Shown here: piece after piece, positions 32,812 to 42,028 of the stretch
Layout: each line of letters starts with the position of its first letter
How positions within the stretch are numbered: the stretch's first letter is position 1
Assembly: GCF_947090775.1 (NCBI RefSeq)
Contig: NZ_OX352321.1
Span: 2,852,001 to 2,916,000 of the forward strand
Source of the DNA: Pseudarthrobacter sp. MM222
Lineage (GTDB): Bacteria; Actinomycetota; Actinomycetes; Actinomycetales; Micrococcaceae
Reading direction: 5' to 3'
Length of the DNA stretch: 64,000 nucleotides
Made by a program: the position numbers and the translations under genes
Notes under the pieces: generated by a model
The model's database searches: none
Seen by the model: only the letters and a program-made list of their open reading frames with translations
Told to the model about the DNA's origin: nothing

Positions 32812-34191
32812 ATGAACACCGCGCAACCTTCAACACCGTCGGCCCCATCCGGGCTCAGTCCCGCCGAGGCGCGCGCCGTCGCCAAGGAAGCCTACGTCTA
32901 CGGTTTTCCGGTGGTGGACGGCTACCGCATCATGTACGCCTATTACGTGGACCGCGGGAACCCGGAGTTCAAGGCGCCCTGGAACCAGCTCAAGAACATA
33001 CCCCGGGTGTACACACCCGAGGACAAGGCCGTCCAAACGCCGAACTCGGACACGCCGTATTCGATGATCGGCCTGGACTTACGCGCCGAACCGATGGTGC
33101 TCTCCGTGCCCAAGATCGAGAAGGAACGGTATTTCAGCATCCAGCTGATCGATCTGTACACGCACAACTTCGCCTACCTCGGCAGCCGCGTCACGGGCAA
33201 CGACGGCGGCAGCTTCCTGATCGCCGGACCGGGCTGGACGGGCGAAACCCCCGAGGGTGTCACCAAAGTGATCCGCGCCGAAACCGCGCTGATGCTCGCC
33301 GTCTACCGCACCCAGCTGTTCAAACCGGACGACCTGGACAACGTTCAAAAGATTCAGGCAGGCTACACGGCACAGCCCCTCTCTGCCTTCCTCAGCCAAC
33401 CCTCGGCCCCGGCCGCACCGCCCATCGACTTCCCGAAGCCGCTGACGCAGGAAGAGGAGAAGAGCTCCCTGGAAATCTTCAACCTGTTGAACTTCCTCCT
33501 CCAGTTCTGCCCCACCCACCCCACAGAAGGGGAGCTAATGAAGCGTTTCGCCCGGATCGGCATCGGCCCTGGGCAGACCCTAGACGTCGACAAGCTGGAC
33601 CCCGGCATCGGGGAAGGACTCGGGCAGGGCATCCGGGACGCCTGGCAGGACTTCGCCGACCTGAAGAAGCAAGTGGACGCCGGAGAGGTGACGTCGGGAC
33701 AGCTGTTCGGAACCCGCGAGTACCTGCAGAACAACTACCTCTATCGCATGACCGCCGCGAAGCTGGGCATTTACGGCAATTCTAAAGCCGAGGCCATGTA
33801 CCCCATCTACGGCACCGACGCCGAAGGCCAACCGCTGGACGGCGCCCACCGGTACACCCTGCGGTTTGCCCCGGGCGGGCTGCCGCCGGTGAACGCATTC
33901 TGGTCCCTGACGATGTACAACATGCCCCAAAGCCTGCTCGTAGCCAATCCGCTGGACCGCTACCTGATCAACTCGGCAATGCTGCCCCGGCTAGCTAGGG
34001 ATCCCGACGGTGGCCTGACCCTGATAATCCAGAGTGCTTCCCCGGGCCCGGACCTGGAAGCCAACTGGCTGCCCGCCCCCGCCGGGCCGTTCATGATGGC
34101 CATGCGCCTCTACTGGCCAAAGGACGAAGCGCTGGCCGGCCACTGGACTGCACCGCCACTGCAGCGAACCGCGCCAGGAGGAGTGCCGTGA
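32812..34191 (+). CDS. DUF1254/DUF1214 domain protein
   Basis: A 459-residue protein. The N-terminal DUF1254 part is seen in AKEAYVYGFPVVDGYRIMY, VQTPNSDTPYSMIGLDLR and RYFSIQLIDLYTHNFAYLGSR. The C-terminal DUF1214 part has YTLRFAPGGLPPVNAFWSLT and ends with PFMMAMRLYWPK. The function of this common pair is not established. Unlike many relatives, no signal peptide is visible. The ATG at 32812 has AGAGG at good spacing. The downstream membrane-protein gene overlaps by four bases (GTGA). Confidence 0.85.
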   Translation: MNTAQPSTPSAPSGLSPAEARAVAKEAYVYGFPVVDGYRIMYAYYVDRGNPEFKAPWNQLKNIPRVYTPEDKAVQTPNSDTPYSMIGLDLRAEPMVLSVPKIEKERYFSIQLIDLYTHNFAYLGSRVTGNDGGSFLIAGPGWTGETPEGVTKVIRAETALMLAVYRTQLFKPDDLDNVQKIQAGYTAQPLSAFLSQPSAPAAPPIDFPKPLTQEEEKSSLEIFNLLNFLLQFCPTHPTEGELMKRFARIGIGPGQTLDVDKLDPGIGEGLGQGIRDAWQDFADLKKQVDAGEVTSGQLFGTREYLQNNYLYRMTAAKLGIYGNSKAEAMYPIYGTDAEGQPLDGAHRYTLRFAPGGLPPVNAFWSLTMYNMPQSLLVANPLDRYLINSAMLPRLARDPDGGLTLIIQSASPGPDLEANWLPAPAGPFMMAMRLYWPKDEALAGHWTAPPLQRTAPGGVP

Positions 34192-35048
34192 CGCAGGCCA
34201 CAGGCGCCGGGGGCGCTAGCAGGACCCGCCTATTGGACGTTATCGCGTCCATCGGACCGCCGATCGCCGTAATCAGCACGGTACTGGCCTACTTCGGCTG
34301 GTCTCAGGCCGCCGCCCAAGCGAAGTACATGGGCCTAAACGTGGCCCTGTTCGACTTTTCCGACCAGGACTATGTCCGTTTCAGCGTGGGCAACCTGTTC
34401 ACACCGCTGGTCTGTCTCCTCGCCGTCGGCCTCTGCGTGCTGGGGTTGGAAAAGTGGCTGCGCGGCCGCATTGAGACCGGGGACAGACCTGCCGTGCGGC
34501 GAATAGCGGGCGCCGCGGCCGCCGTCGGCGTCCTGGTGGCCGGCGGCGCGCTGCTGGTGGTGGCACTCCAGCCCGGCCGGACCGTCCTGTACGCCCCCTA
34601 CGTTGTTGCCGCCGGCGTATTGCTCGCCGCATGGGCCACAAGGTTGCACTGGCTGGCGCATCCCGGCAAGCCGGAGGCTCTCTCCGTCGGACATCGCGTC
34701 GGCCAGGGCGCGCTCATATTCGGGCTGGTGACACTGCTGCTGCTCTGGGGCGCAGGGGACCATGCCGACGATGTCGGACGACGCGCCGCGATGGACATCG
34801 AGCAAAACCTCGATGCACTCCCGCGCGTGGAACTGTACAGCCCCAGCCCCCTGGCCATCAGCGCCCCAGCCGTCACCGAAACAAAGCTCGGCACTGACGC
34901 CGAACCGCTCTACCGCTACGACGGGCTGCACCTGCTGGCAGTCAGCGGCGGTCGCCTGTTCTTCCTCCCCGACGGCTGGACCGTGCGGAGCGGGCCCGTG
35001 GTGGTCCTGCCCGACAACGACGCTGTACGGGTTGAATATGGGCACTGA
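34188..35048 (+). CDS. Membrane protein coupled to the DUF1254 gene, unknown function
   Basis: A 286-residue protein with about five predicted helices in the first 190 residues (IASIGPPIAVISTVLAYFGW, LVCLLAVGLCVLGL and others) and a soluble C-terminal part of about 95 residues (beginning AAMDIEQNLDALPRVELYS) ending with LPDNDAVRVEYGH. I do not recognise a family. The GTG start overlaps the DUF1254 stop and follows AGGAGG, so the two proteins are probably made in fixed ratio. It converges with the DUF4395 gene. Confidence 0.65.
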   Translation: MTQATGAGGASRTRLLDVIASIGPPIAVISTVLAYFGWSQAAAQAKYMGLNVALFDFSDQDYVRFSVGNLFTPLVCLLAVGLCVLGLEKWLRGRIETGDRPAVRRIAGAAAAVGVLVAGGALLVVALQPGRTVLYAPYVVAAGVLLAAWATRLHWLAHPGKPEALSVGHRVGQGALIFGLVTLLLLWGAGDHADDVGRRAAMDIEQNLDALPRVELYSPSPLAISAPAVTETKLGTDAEPLYRYDGLHLLAVSGGRLFFLPDGWTVRSGPVVVLPDNDAVRVEYGH

Positions 35049-35063
35049 GGACGCGTCTTTACC

Positions 35064-35561
35064 TTAAGCGCGCAGGGAGATGTCGTTGCAGGCCTCGCAC
35101 ACGTCGTCCGGGATCAGGCCGCGCCGCTGCAGGAAGCCGAACATCACGCAGCCGAGGCAGAAGCCGGCAAAGGCTTCGAGCGAGGCGGCCACAATCAGGA
35201 CCGCCAGCAGGATCCAGGCGGCCGGCGCCAGGCCGGCGGCGAGCAGGATGGCGGCGGCGGTGGACACGGCAGCGCCGATTCCCTGCGCGAAGCGCTTCGG
35301 CGGCCCGGGCACCAGCCGCTTCTTCCTCAGCCGGGGCGTCAGGACCTTAACCGACAGCACAGCCAGGGGCGAGACCCGCGGGCCGAACAGCAGCCGAAGC
35401 CAGAAGCCGACGGCGATCACGGCCAGTCCCCAGCCGAAGCCGGTCAACAGGGTGACCACGGCAAGCACCACCACCAGCGCGGCCGTGACGCGCGCCGCGT
35501 ACTCGTTCACCGGGTTGGGGAAGGCGAAAACTTTCCGCCAGGTACCGCTCGGGATGGTCAT
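35064..35561 (-). CDS. DUF4395 membrane protein
   Basis: A 165-residue protein with four predicted helices in two pairs. Family marks are FPNPVNEYAARVTAAL at the start, LFGPRVSPLAVL, PGPPKRFAQGIGA and AFAGFCLGCVMFG with its two cysteines. DUF4395 proteins often occur near thioredoxin-like genes, and the paired cysteines hint at a redox or metal role; none is shown here. A TAGCCT box six bases before the ATG supports the start and a leaderless message. Confidence 0.82.
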   Translation of the reverse strand: MTIPSGTWRKVFAFPNPVNEYAARVTAALVVVLAVVTLLTGFGWGLAVIAVGFWLRLLFGPRVSPLAVLSVKVLTPRLRKKRLVPGPPKRFAQGIGAAVSTAAAILLAAGLAPAAWILLAVLIVAASLEAFAGFCLGCVMFGFLQRRGLIPDDVCEACNDISLRA

Positions 35562-35567
35562 CGTCCA

Positions 35568-35573
35568 AGGCTA
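35568..35573 (-). promoter_or_regulatory. -10 box of leaderless DUF4395 gene
   Basis: TAGCCT on the minus strand, six bases before the ATG at 35561. Confidence 0.5.
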
Positions 35574-35642
35574 GGTACAGCCGCGGCCGGGCGAAATGAT
35601 TGTTGCGCCGTGTGACCCGTCGCGGCACTTTCGACGGCGGCG

Positions 35643-36674
35643 TCAGGCGACGGCTGCCGGGGCCAGATGGCCTCCGACCATCTGCAGGAATTCGCCTTCG
35701 GAGAGGACCTCGATCCGCTGGCCCCGCTCGTGCAACTCCAGCACCCGCCGCGCTTTGCCGGTGAGCCGTCCGGAGCGCAAATCTGCAGCCACGAAGCCGT
35801 CGCCCACCACCAGGACCGTGGTGCGGGCGGTGACCCGGCTCTCGGGCTGCGCGCCGAGCTCGGCGGAGCGGACCTTGGCCTCGGGCCGGGAAATTCCCAG
35901 TTCGCCGGTAAACACCACGGTCTGGCCGAACAGCGGGTGGCCGGGCTCGGCGAGGGCGTTCGGCACCGGGTTGGCCCCTTCGTCCGGCCAGCCGGACTGG
36001 AACGGCCGGCCCGCACCTGGCGAACTGGGCCCCGCTCCTGGTCCGGCCGCCAGCGCGTCGAGGGCGGACCGGCTGGCCTTGGACAGCGGATCCCGCAACG
36101 GGTCGAAGGCGGGCTGGCGGGACACGGTCAGGCCCAGGGACAGGTAGAGTTCCGCGATGCTGCCGGCACCGTTCCGGGCGGCGATGTCGATCAGGATTCC
36201 GGCGCAGGCGCGGGCGTCCTCGGCGGCGTCGTGGTGGTTGACCAGCGGGACGCCGGCTTCCTCCGCCGCGTAGGGCAAAGAGTTGGACACCAGCGAGTAG
36301 CAGCGCCGGGACAGCATCACCGTGCAGACGTAGTCGTAGGCGGGACCCGGCAGCCCGGAGACTTCCAGTCCGGAGCGGATGACGCCGAGATCGAAGGCGG
36401 CGTTGTGAGCCGCGAGCACGTCCCCGCCGATGAAGGCACCGATTTCCGGGAACAGTTCGCCGAAGCGGGGCAAGCCTGCGACCTGGTCCGGACGGATGCC
36501 GTGGATCCGGACGTTGTGGTGGTCGAAGCGGTCGTGGTTTTCCGGCGGCCGCATCAGCCAGGAGGCTTCCTCGACCACGACGCCGCGGCGGACTTTCGTC
36601 AGGCCAACGGCGCACGGTGAACCGCGGAAGCCGTTCGCGGTCTCAAAATCGATCGCTGTAAAGTCCAAACCCAC
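35643..36674 (-). CDS. DEDDh 3'-5' exonuclease with C-terminal BRCT domain
   Basis: A 343-residue DnaQ-like nuclease. The exonuclease motifs are FTAIDFETANG (Exo I), LAAHNAAFDLGVI (Exo II) and HHDAAEDARACA (Exo III with the catalytic His). After a Pro/Gly/Ser-rich linker comes a BRCT domain starting GQTVVFTGELGI and ending in an ELHERGQRIEVLSEGEFLQM segment. BRCT fusion suggests action at DNA breaks or with ligase or polymerase partners. The GTG at 36674 is chosen because TAAAGT stands seven bases upstream; a TTG two codons later is possible. Confidence 0.88.
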   Translation of the reverse strand: MGLDFTAIDFETANGFRGSPCAVGLTKVRRGVVVEEASWLMRPPENHDRFDHHNVRIHGIRPDQVAGLPRFGELFPEIGAFIGGDVLAAHNAAFDLGVIRSGLEVSGLPGPAYDYVCTVMLSRRCYSLVSNSLPYAAEEAGVPLVNHHDAAEDARACAGILIDIAARNGAGSIAELYLSLGLTVSRQPAFDPLRDPLSKASRSALDALAAGPGAGPSSPGAGRPFQSGWPDEGANPVPNALAEPGHPLFGQTVVFTGELGISRPEAKVRSAELGAQPESRVTARTTVLVVGDGFVAADLRSGRLTGKARRVLELHERGQRIEVLSEGEFLQMVGGHLAPAAVA

Positions 36675-36681
36675 GCCCCAA

Positions 36682-36687
36682 ACTTTA
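36682..36687 (-). promoter_or_regulatory. -10 box of leaderless exonuclease gene
   Basis: TAAAGT on the minus strand, seven bases before the GTG at 36674. Confidence 0.5.
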
Positions 36688-36774
36688 CCGCCCGGTTCTC
36701 CTCCCGCCCGTACCGCCTCCGGCACGCCGCCCCTGCTGCCAATTCCGGCACAAGGTCCGACGGCGGCCGTCAAG

Positions 36775-36780
36775 TACCCT
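36775..36780 (+). promoter_or_regulatory. -10 box of leaderless DedA gene
   Basis: TACCCT, six bases before the GTG at 36787. Confidence 0.5.
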
Positions 36781-36786
36781 TAACGG

Positions 36787-37569
36787 GTGAACCCTTTAGC
36801 TATCAGCGACTTCGCCGTGTCCACGATCGGCGGTGCGGGCCCGGTGCAGCCACGCCTGGCCTCCTTCCTGCCCGACTGGCTCAACCCCCAGGTCTTCCTG
36901 GCCGATCCGGCCCTCGCGCCTTGGGTTGTGCTGCTGGTCTGCGGCATCATTTTCGCCGAAACGGGCCTGCTCGTCGGATTCTTCCTGCCGGGCGACTCCA
37001 TGCTGTTCACGGCCGGACTCCTCGTTGCGACCGACACCATCAAGTTCAACATCTGGGCGTTCTCGGCCCTGATCATCGTCGCGGCCATCATCGGCAACCA
37101 GGCCGGCTACCTGATCGGTTCCAAGGCGGGCCCGGCGATCTTCAACAAGCCGGATTCCCGGCTCTTCAAGCGTGAGAACGTCGAGAGTGCCCATGCCTTC
37201 TTCGAGAAGCATGGCGGCAAGGCCCTGATCCTGGCCCGCTTCGTCCCCATCATCCGGACCTTTGTCCCGGTGATCGTGGGCGTAGCCCAGATGAACAAGC
37301 GCAAGTTCTTCCTGTTCAACGTCATCGGGGCCCTGCTCTGGGGCGGCGGCGTCACCCTGCTGGGCTACCTGCTCGGCGACCGGGTGCCGTGGGTGCGCGA
37401 AAACCTGGACATCATCTTCATCGTGATCGTGCTGGTCTCGGTCATCCCGATCGGCATCGAGGTCGCCCGGGGCTTCATCGCCAAGCGCCAGGCTGAGAAG
37501 TACGGCACGGACGTCGTCGAAGAGTTCATCGAAGAACACGAGCCCGAAGAAGACCGCAAGACCCCCTAA
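36787..37569 (+). CDS. DedA/SNARE-associated (VTT) family membrane protein
   Basis: A 260-residue protein with DedA core motifs: IIFAETGLLVGFFLPGDSML, IIGNQAGYLIGSKAG, EKHGGKALILARFVPIIRTF and GALLWGGGVTLLGYLLGD. These include the re-entrant-loop glutamate and arginine conserved in DedA proteins, some of which flip undecaprenyl phosphate or other lipids. The C-terminal tail is acidic (FIEEHEPEEDRK). Substrate here is unknown. A strong two-way terminator follows the stop. Confidence 0.9.
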   Translation: MNPLAISDFAVSTIGGAGPVQPRLASFLPDWLNPQVFLADPALAPWVVLLVCGIIFAETGLLVGFFLPGDSMLFTAGLLVATDTIKFNIWAFSALIIVAAIIGNQAGYLIGSKAGPAIFNKPDSRLFKRENVESAHAFFEKHGGKALILARFVPIIRTFVPVIVGVAQMNKRKFFLFNVIGALLWGGGVTLLGYLLGDRVPWVRENLDIIFIVIVLVSVIPIGIEVARGFIAKRQAEKYGTDVVEEFIEEHEPEEDRKTP

Positions 37570-37581
37570 AGCGCAAAATGC

Positions 37582-37612
37582 GGAAGGCGCCCCACTGAGT
37601 GGGGCGCCTTCC
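37582..37612. terminator. Bidirectional terminator between dedA-type gene and rdgB
   Basis: A perfect 14-bp stem (GGAAGGCGCCCCAC and its complement) with a 3-base loop TGA. It serves two converging genes; short T-rich runs occur on both sides. Confidence 0.85.
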
Positions 37613-37658
37613 TCTGTTAATGTGGGACCGCGGCGGGAATTCCAGGGCCGGGGCGCCG

Positions 37659-38327
37659 TTACCGTCCGGCCAGGGCTTCCACGATGGCCGGGAGCAGGGC
37701 CCGGAAGGCGTGGCCGCGGTGGCTGATGGCGTTCTTCTCCTCGGGGCTGAGTTCCGCGCAGCTGCGGTCAAGGCCGGTCGGCTGGAGCACCGGATCGTAG
37801 CCGAAGCCGCCGGCGCCGCGGGGTTCGCGCAGCAGCGTCCCCTCCAGCTGTCCGTACTCCACGACTTCGCGTCCGTCCTCCGGAGAGGTGCCGGGTACGG
37901 CCAGCGCCGCGGCGCAGACAAACGCGGCACCGCGGTAGGCGTCCGGCACGTCGGCCAGCTGGGCCAGCAGCAGCTGGAGATTCGCGGCGTCGTCCCCGTG
38001 CCGGCCCGCCCACCGGGCCGAAAAGATGCCCGGCGCGCCGCCCAGCACGTCCACGGAAAGCCCGGAATCGTCGGCGATCGCCACGAGACCGGTCGCCTGC
38101 GCCACGGCCCGGGCCTTCAGCAGGGAGTTCTCGGCGAAGGTCACGCCGGTCTCGACGACGTCGGGCGCGCCGACGGCGCCGGCATCCACCACCTGCGTGT
38201 CGACGTCGAGCCCGGGAACCTGGCCGCGCAGCAGTTCGCGGAGCTCGCGCAGCTTGCCCTTGTTGTGCGTGGCGAGGACCAGCACCGGCTCAGGTACGGG
38301 GCTGTCCCCCGTGGGACGCCCCGTCAC
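37659..38327 (-). CDS. rdgB: RdgB/HAM1 family non-canonical purine NTP pyrophosphatase
   Basis: A 222-residue house-cleaning enzyme that hydrolyses dITP, dXTP and ITP to monophosphates. Signatures are [59 protein letters not shown] and the C-terminal [11 protein letters not shown]. The GTG start overlaps the rph stop (GTGA), matching the usual actinobacterial rph-rdgB pair. A 12-residue extension precedes the conserved start. Confidence 0.95.
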   Translation of the reverse strand: MTGRPTGDSPVPEPVLVLATHNKGKLRELRELLRGQVPGLDVDTQVVDAGAVGAPDVVETGVTFAENSLLKARAVAQATGLVAIADDSGLSVDVLGGAPGIFSARWAGRHGDDAANLQLLLAQLADVPDAYRGAAFVCAAALAVPGTSPEDGREVVEYGQLEGTLLREPRGAGGFGYDPVLQPTGLDRSCAELSPEEKNAISHRGHAFRALLPAIVEALAGR

Positions 38328-39082
38328 GGGGCCTCGGCCAGGGTTTCGCGCTGAATGGCGGCGAGCTGTTCGGTGCCCAGCAGGGCCAGGTCCAGCAGCT
38401 TGTTCAGCTCATCGCGGTCGAACGGGGCACCTTCGGCGGTGCCCTGGACCTCGACGAACTTGCCGGAGCCCGTGACCACCACGTTCATGTCGGTCTCGGC
38501 GCGGACGTCCTCGACGTACGGCAGGTCCAGCATCGGGATGCCGTCGATGATGCCGACGGAGACGGCCGCGATGGTGTCGACCAGCGGCTGGGCGTTGCGG
38601 GCGAGCATCTTGTTCTCGCGGGCGAAGCGGATGGCCTCGGCCAGGGCCACGTAGGCGCCGGTGATGGCGGCCGTGCGGGTGCCGCCGTCGGCCTGCAGGA
38701 CATCGCAGTCCAGCACAATGGTGATCTCGCCCAGGGCCTTGGTGTCGATGATGGAGCGCAGCGAGCGTCCGATCAGCCGGGAGATCTCATGGGTGCGGCC
38801 GCCGATCTTGCCCTTGACGGATTCGCGGTCCGAGCGGGTGTTCGTGGCGCGCGGCAGCATGGCATATTCGGCAGTGACCCAGCCGCGGCCCTCGCCCTTG
38901 AGCCAGCGCGGGACGCCTTCGGTCAGGGAGGCCGTGCACAGCACCCGGGTGTTGCCGAACTCGATCAGGGCCGAACCTTCGGCCTGCTTGGACCAGCCGC
39001 GGGTGATGCTGATCGGCCGGAGCTGGTCCGGGGTGCGGCCATCGGCGCGGAGAACGGGGGCGGTAAGTGCTTCGGAAGTCAT
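38324..39082 (-). CDS. rph: Ribonuclease PH
   Basis: A 252-residue phosphorolytic exoribonuclease that trims tRNA 3' ends. Typical segments are [37 protein letters not shown] with the phosphate-binding region, [34 protein letters not shown] and the C-terminal [19 protein letters not shown] six bases before the ATG suggests a leaderless start. It is followed by rdgB with a 4-base overlap and preceded, on the same strand, by the phosphodiesterase-like and murI genes, an order also found in mycobacteria. Confidence 0.96.
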   Translation of the reverse strand: MTSEALTAPVLRADGRTPDQLRPISITRGWSKQAEGSALIEFGNTRVLCTASLTEGVPRWLKGEGRGWVTAEYAMLPRATNTRSDRESVKGKIGGRTHEISRLIGRSLRSIIDTKALGEITIVLDCDVLQADGGTRTAAITGAYVALAEAIRFARENKMLARNAQPLVDTIAAVSVGIIDGIPMLDLPYVEDVRAETDMNVVVTGSGKFVEVQGTAEGAPFDRDELNKLLDLALLGTEQLAAIQRETLAEAP

Positions 39083-39088
39083 GCCCTT

Positions 39089-39094
39089 AGCTTA
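39089..39094 (-). promoter_or_regulatory. -10 box of leaderless rph-rdgB unit
   Basis: TAAGCT on the minus strand, six bases before the rph ATG at 39082. Confidence 0.5.
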
Positions 39095-39117
39095 TCGACT
39101 CGGCGCTACTGTACGGC

Positions 39118-39915
39118 TCAGATCGTGTAGTGCACTCCGGCGACGGCCACGGCGACGTCTCCCCCGAAGACCGGCTTGGCCTCGGCCATGACCGTGCTGG
39201 GGGACGTCCAGACCGGAATGTGCGTCAGGAGCAGGCGTCGCGCACCGGCGGCCAGCGCTGCCTCGCCCGCCCGCTTGCCGGTCAGGTGCACGTCCTTGAT
39301 GCCGTCGTCGCGGCCCTCCTCGAAGGCTGCCTCGCACAGGAACAGGTCCGCGTCCCGGGCCGCGTCCTCCAGCCCGCTGCAGGAGTCTGTGTCACCCGAA
39401 TAGCTCAGCACGCGGGTGACGGGGCTGCCGTCCTTGGCCGGTTCGGTGACCTCGACGCGGAGCGCGTAGGCCTCCTCGACGGGGTGGTTCACGGCGTAGG
39501 GCGTCACCGTGAAGGGACCCACGGAGACGGGTTTGCGCTCGGACCAGTTGCTGAAGTCGAACTCCTCGTGCATGCCCGGGTCCAGTTCGAGGCCGTAGGC
39601 GGTGGCCATCCGGTCCGCCGTCGCGGCCGGTCCCCAGACCGGAATCCGGCCCCGGCCCCAGCCGCCCGGCTTCCAGCGCACCGCTACGTGCAGCCCGCAC
39701 AGGTCCATGCAGTGGTCCGGGTGCAGGTGGGTGAGGAAGATCGCGTCGATGTCCTCCAGGTCCGTATACCGCTGGATGGCGCCCAAGGCGCCGCTGCCGA
39801 GGTCAAGGACGATCTTCCAGTTCCGCTCGCCGTCGTTGGCGGTCAGCAGATAGCACGACGCCGGCGAGCCCGGGCCCGGAAAGGATCCGGTGCAGCCCAC
39901 GATGGTCAGCTTCAC
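39118..39915 (-). CDS. MBL-fold hydrolase, probable atypical class II cAMP phosphodiesterase (Rv1339-like)
   Basis: A 265-residue metallo-beta-lactamase-fold enzyme. The metal motif is [13 protein letters not shown], with later ligands in [13 protein letters not shown] and LLLTHIPVW; the N terminus [20 protein letters not shown] is characteristic. Its place between murI and rph matches Rv1339 of M. tuberculosis, reported to hydrolyse cyclic AMP. RNase Z-like activity is the older guess for this fold. It overlaps the murI stop by four bases (ATGA). Confidence 0.88.
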   Translation of the reverse strand: MKLTIVGCTGSFPGPGSPASCYLLTANDGERNWKIVLDLGSGALGAIQRYTDLEDIDAIFLTHLHPDHCMDLCGLHVAVRWKPGGWGRGRIPVWGPAATADRMATAYGLELDPGMHEEFDFSNWSERKPVSVGPFTVTPYAVNHPVEEAYALRVEVTEPAKDGSPVTRVLSYSGDTDSCSGLEDAARDADLFLCEAAFEEGRDDGIKDVHLTGKRAGEAALAAGARRLLLTHIPVWTSPSTVMAEAKPVFGGDVAVAVAGVHYTI

Positions 39916-40940
39916 AGGCCCGCGCCCCGCAGGGAGGAAGGGAGGGAGGTAGAAGTGACGAAGTTCGAGGTCCGCGGCCGGCGCGTGCCGGCCTGCGCGG
40001 CAGCGATCATCTCCGGCGTAATCCTGGCCAGGCTTCCGGTGGGGTACTGCGCCGCGACGTGGTCCACGTGGCGGACGCTGAGGACCTCGGGGCCAAGGAA
40101 GCGCCGGGCGAGGGACTCGAACTGTGCGGCGTCCCCGGTGGCGATGAAGTTGTGCTCGGGTGCGGCGGCGTCCTGCCGTTCCAGGCCGCGGGAGGCCAGG
40201 GCGCGGTAGACATCCTTGGCGGTCTCCTCGGCACTCGACACCAGGGTGACGTCGTCCCCCAAAACGAAAGAAATGACGCCCGTGAGGAGCGGGTAGTGGG
40301 TGCAGCCGAGCACCACGGTGTCCACTCCGGCGGCCCTCAGCGGCTCGAGGTACTCGCGGGCTACCGCGAGCAGCTCCGGGCCGGTGGTGATGCCGGCCTC
40401 CACATACGGCACGAACGCCGGGCAGGCCACGGAGGTGATCGCGAGGTCCGGAGCAGCCGCGAAGGTGTCCTCGTAGGCGCGGGAACCGACGGTGGCGGAG
40501 GTGCCGATCACGCCCACACGGCCGCTGCGGGTGGCTGCGACGGCACGCCGCACGGCCGGCTGGATCACCTCGATCACGGGGATCCCGTAGCGGGCGGTGT
40601 AGCGTTCCCGGGCGTCCCGCAGCACCGCGGCGGACGCGGAGTTGCAGGCGATGGTCAGCAGTTTGACGCCGGAATCCACCAGCTCGTCCATCACACCCAG
40701 AGCGTTGGCCCGGACCTCGGCGATGGGCAGCGGGCCGTAGGGGCCGTGGGCGGTGTCGCCGACGTACAGGATGGATTCGTTCGGCAGCTGGTCGATGATC
40801 GAGCGGGCTACGGTGAGCCCGCCGACGCCTGAATCGAAAACACCGATGGGCCGCGAAGCCAGCTGGCTGGTAGCGGTGCTGCTCGCCGGGGAGTCCGCAA
40901 CAGCTTCCGCCGTGGGATCAGTGTTCGAAGCTGTTGTCAT
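39912..40940 (-). CDS. murI: Glutamate racemase
   Basis: A 342-residue cofactor-independent racemase making D-glutamate for peptidoglycan. The two catalytic cysteines are in [12 protein letters not shown] and [11 protein letters not shown], and the start of the domain is [17 protein letters not shown]. It is longer than usual at both ends: about 30 Ala/Ser/Thr-rich residues before the domain and a 40-residue basic C-terminal tail. The ATG at 40940 is chosen over an upstream in-frame GTG at 40982. It leads a unit with the phosphodiesterase-like gene (ATGA). Confidence 0.95.
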   Translation of the reverse strand: MTTASNTDPTAEAVADSPASSTATSQLASRPIGVFDSGVGGLTVARSIIDQLPNESILYVGDTAHGPYGPLPIAEVRANALGVMDELVDSGVKLLTIACNSASAAVLRDARERYTARYGIPVIEVIQPAVRRAVAATRSGRVGVIGTSATVGSRAYEDTFAAAPDLAITSVACPAFVPYVEAGITTGPELLAVAREYLEPLRAAGVDTVVLGCTHYPLLTGVISFVLGDDVTLVSSAEETAKDVYRALASRGLERQDAAAPEHNFIATGDAAQFESLARRFLGPEVLSVRHVDHVAAQYPTGSLARITPEMIAAAQAGTRRPRTSNFVTSTSLPSSLRGAGL

Positions 40941-41050
40941 GATTATTCGAGGATAGGGGTAAGCCCGGGGCGCGGCCATCACATTGTGTCGTGCAACTCG
41001 TGTCTAATGTGTCACACCCGGTCCGGTACTCCACTTCCCGCAGGCTCCGG

Positions 41051-41617
41051 TCAGCCGCGGGTGTCGATCGACTGCAGCATGGCCTGGACCAGGGACTCCT
41101 GCAGCCAGGTGGTGAAGTTGTAGACGAGGGCCAGGTAGCTTTCCACGTCTTCGGCCTGGGACCAGTCCTGCATCAGGTGGACATGCTCAGCGTCCGCGTC
41201 GTCACGGATGTCCAGGCGTTCGGCGAGCACCAGCCGGACGTCGTTGAGCGCCGTGGACCAATGCCGGGCGTCGGCCGGGGTCAACAGGAGCTCGTCCTTG
41301 TCCAGGCCCAGGGCGGCGGCCTTCAGCGCGCCGATCTTGCTTTCCCGCAGTGAGCGTTCGGTGAGCCGGCGGAACTCGAGCGAGGCGTCGTCGTCGTTCT
41401 TCGAGACGTTCGGTAGCAGCCGGCGCAGGGCGCGGTCCGAGGGTTCACGGGCCTCTGCGTCCAGGCCCACCATGGCCGCGAGGGGGTCCTGGTTGGTGCG
41501 TTCCTCCGGCTCCAGCATGGCCATGACGTCGTCGAAGAGGCTGCGCAGCAGTTCCCGTTCAGCCGGTTCCAGGTAGCCGGTGATGCCCTTGAGCCCGTAT
41601 TTGAATGCCTTAGCCAC
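41051..41617 (-). CDS. DUF2017 family protein
   Basis: A 188-residue soluble, mostly helical protein. Family segments are ITGYLEPAERELLRSLFDDVMAML, PSDRALRRLLPNVSKNDDDASLEFRR (positions about 60-85) and LLTPADARHWSTALNDVRLVL. No function is known. It always seems to follow clpS in actinobacteria; here the genes overlap by eight bases, suggesting a role with the adaptor ClpS in N-degron proteolysis, by association only. Confidence 0.88.
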   Translation of the reverse strand: MAKAFKYGLKGITGYLEPAERELLRSLFDDVMAMLEPEERTNQDPLAAMVGLDAEAREPSDRALRRLLPNVSKNDDDASLEFRRLTERSLRESKIGALKAAALGLDKDELLLTPADARHWSTALNDVRLVLAERLDIRDDADAEHVHLMQDWSQAEDVESYLALVYNFTTWLQESLVQAMLQSIDTRG

Positions 41618-41990
41618 GTTTTCCCTTGCCCTTGCCCGATCCTCCGCCTGACCCAGCTCCGCCGTCGCCGCCGCTGGCCTTTTCCACGGTGGCCCAGAGC
41701 CCGTAGCCGTGCATGGCGACCGCGTGCTGCTCCACCTGTTCCTTGCTCCCGTGCGCCACGATGGAGCGTCCCTTCTTGTGGACCTCCATCATGAGCTTGT
41801 TCGCCTTGGACTCCGAATAGCCGAAATAGCTACGGAAGACGTAGCTCACATAGCTCATCAGGTTCACCGGATCGTTCCAGATCACGAGGTTCCAGGGGAT
41901 GTCCGGGGCCGACAGGACGTCGGTGGACGCCGCTGTTCCGGTCTGGGTGCCGGCCTGGGTGTCCGGGCCGAGCGCAACGCTAAGGGTCAT
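41610..41990 (-). CDS. clpS: ATP-dependent Clp protease adaptor ClpS
   Basis: A 126-residue adaptor that hands N-degron substrates to ClpAP/ClpCP. The core is WNLVIWNDPVNLMSYVSYVF, then SKANKLMMEVHKKGRSIVA and QHAVAMHGYGLWATVEKA. The N-terminal 30 residues are the flexible extension that enters the unfoldase; the C terminus ends in a Gly/Ser/Lys tail. TAGAAT six bases before the ATG supports a leaderless start. Divergent from pncB. Confidence 0.95.
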   Translation of the reverse strand: MTLSVALGPDTQAGTQTGTAASTDVLSAPDIPWNLVIWNDPVNLMSYVSYVFRSYFGYSESKANKLMMEVHKKGRSIVAHGSKEQVEQHAVAMHGYGLWATVEKASGGDGGAGSGGGSGKGKGKRG

Positions 41991-41996
41991 CTGTCC

Positions 41997-42002
41997 ATTC
42001 TA
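41997..42002 (-). promoter_or_regulatory. -10 box of leaderless clpS gene
   Basis: TAGAAT on the minus strand, six bases before the ATG at 41990. Confidence 0.55.
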
Positions 42003-42015
42003 TGGGGATGCGCAC

Positions 42016-42021
42016 TAGAGT
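42016..42021 (+). promoter_or_regulatory. -10 box of leaderless pncB gene
   Basis: TAGAGT, seven bases before GTG at 42029. It sits only 14 bases from the clpS -10 box, so the divergent promoters nearly touch. Confidence 0.55.
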
Positions 42022-42028
42022 GAATTTT

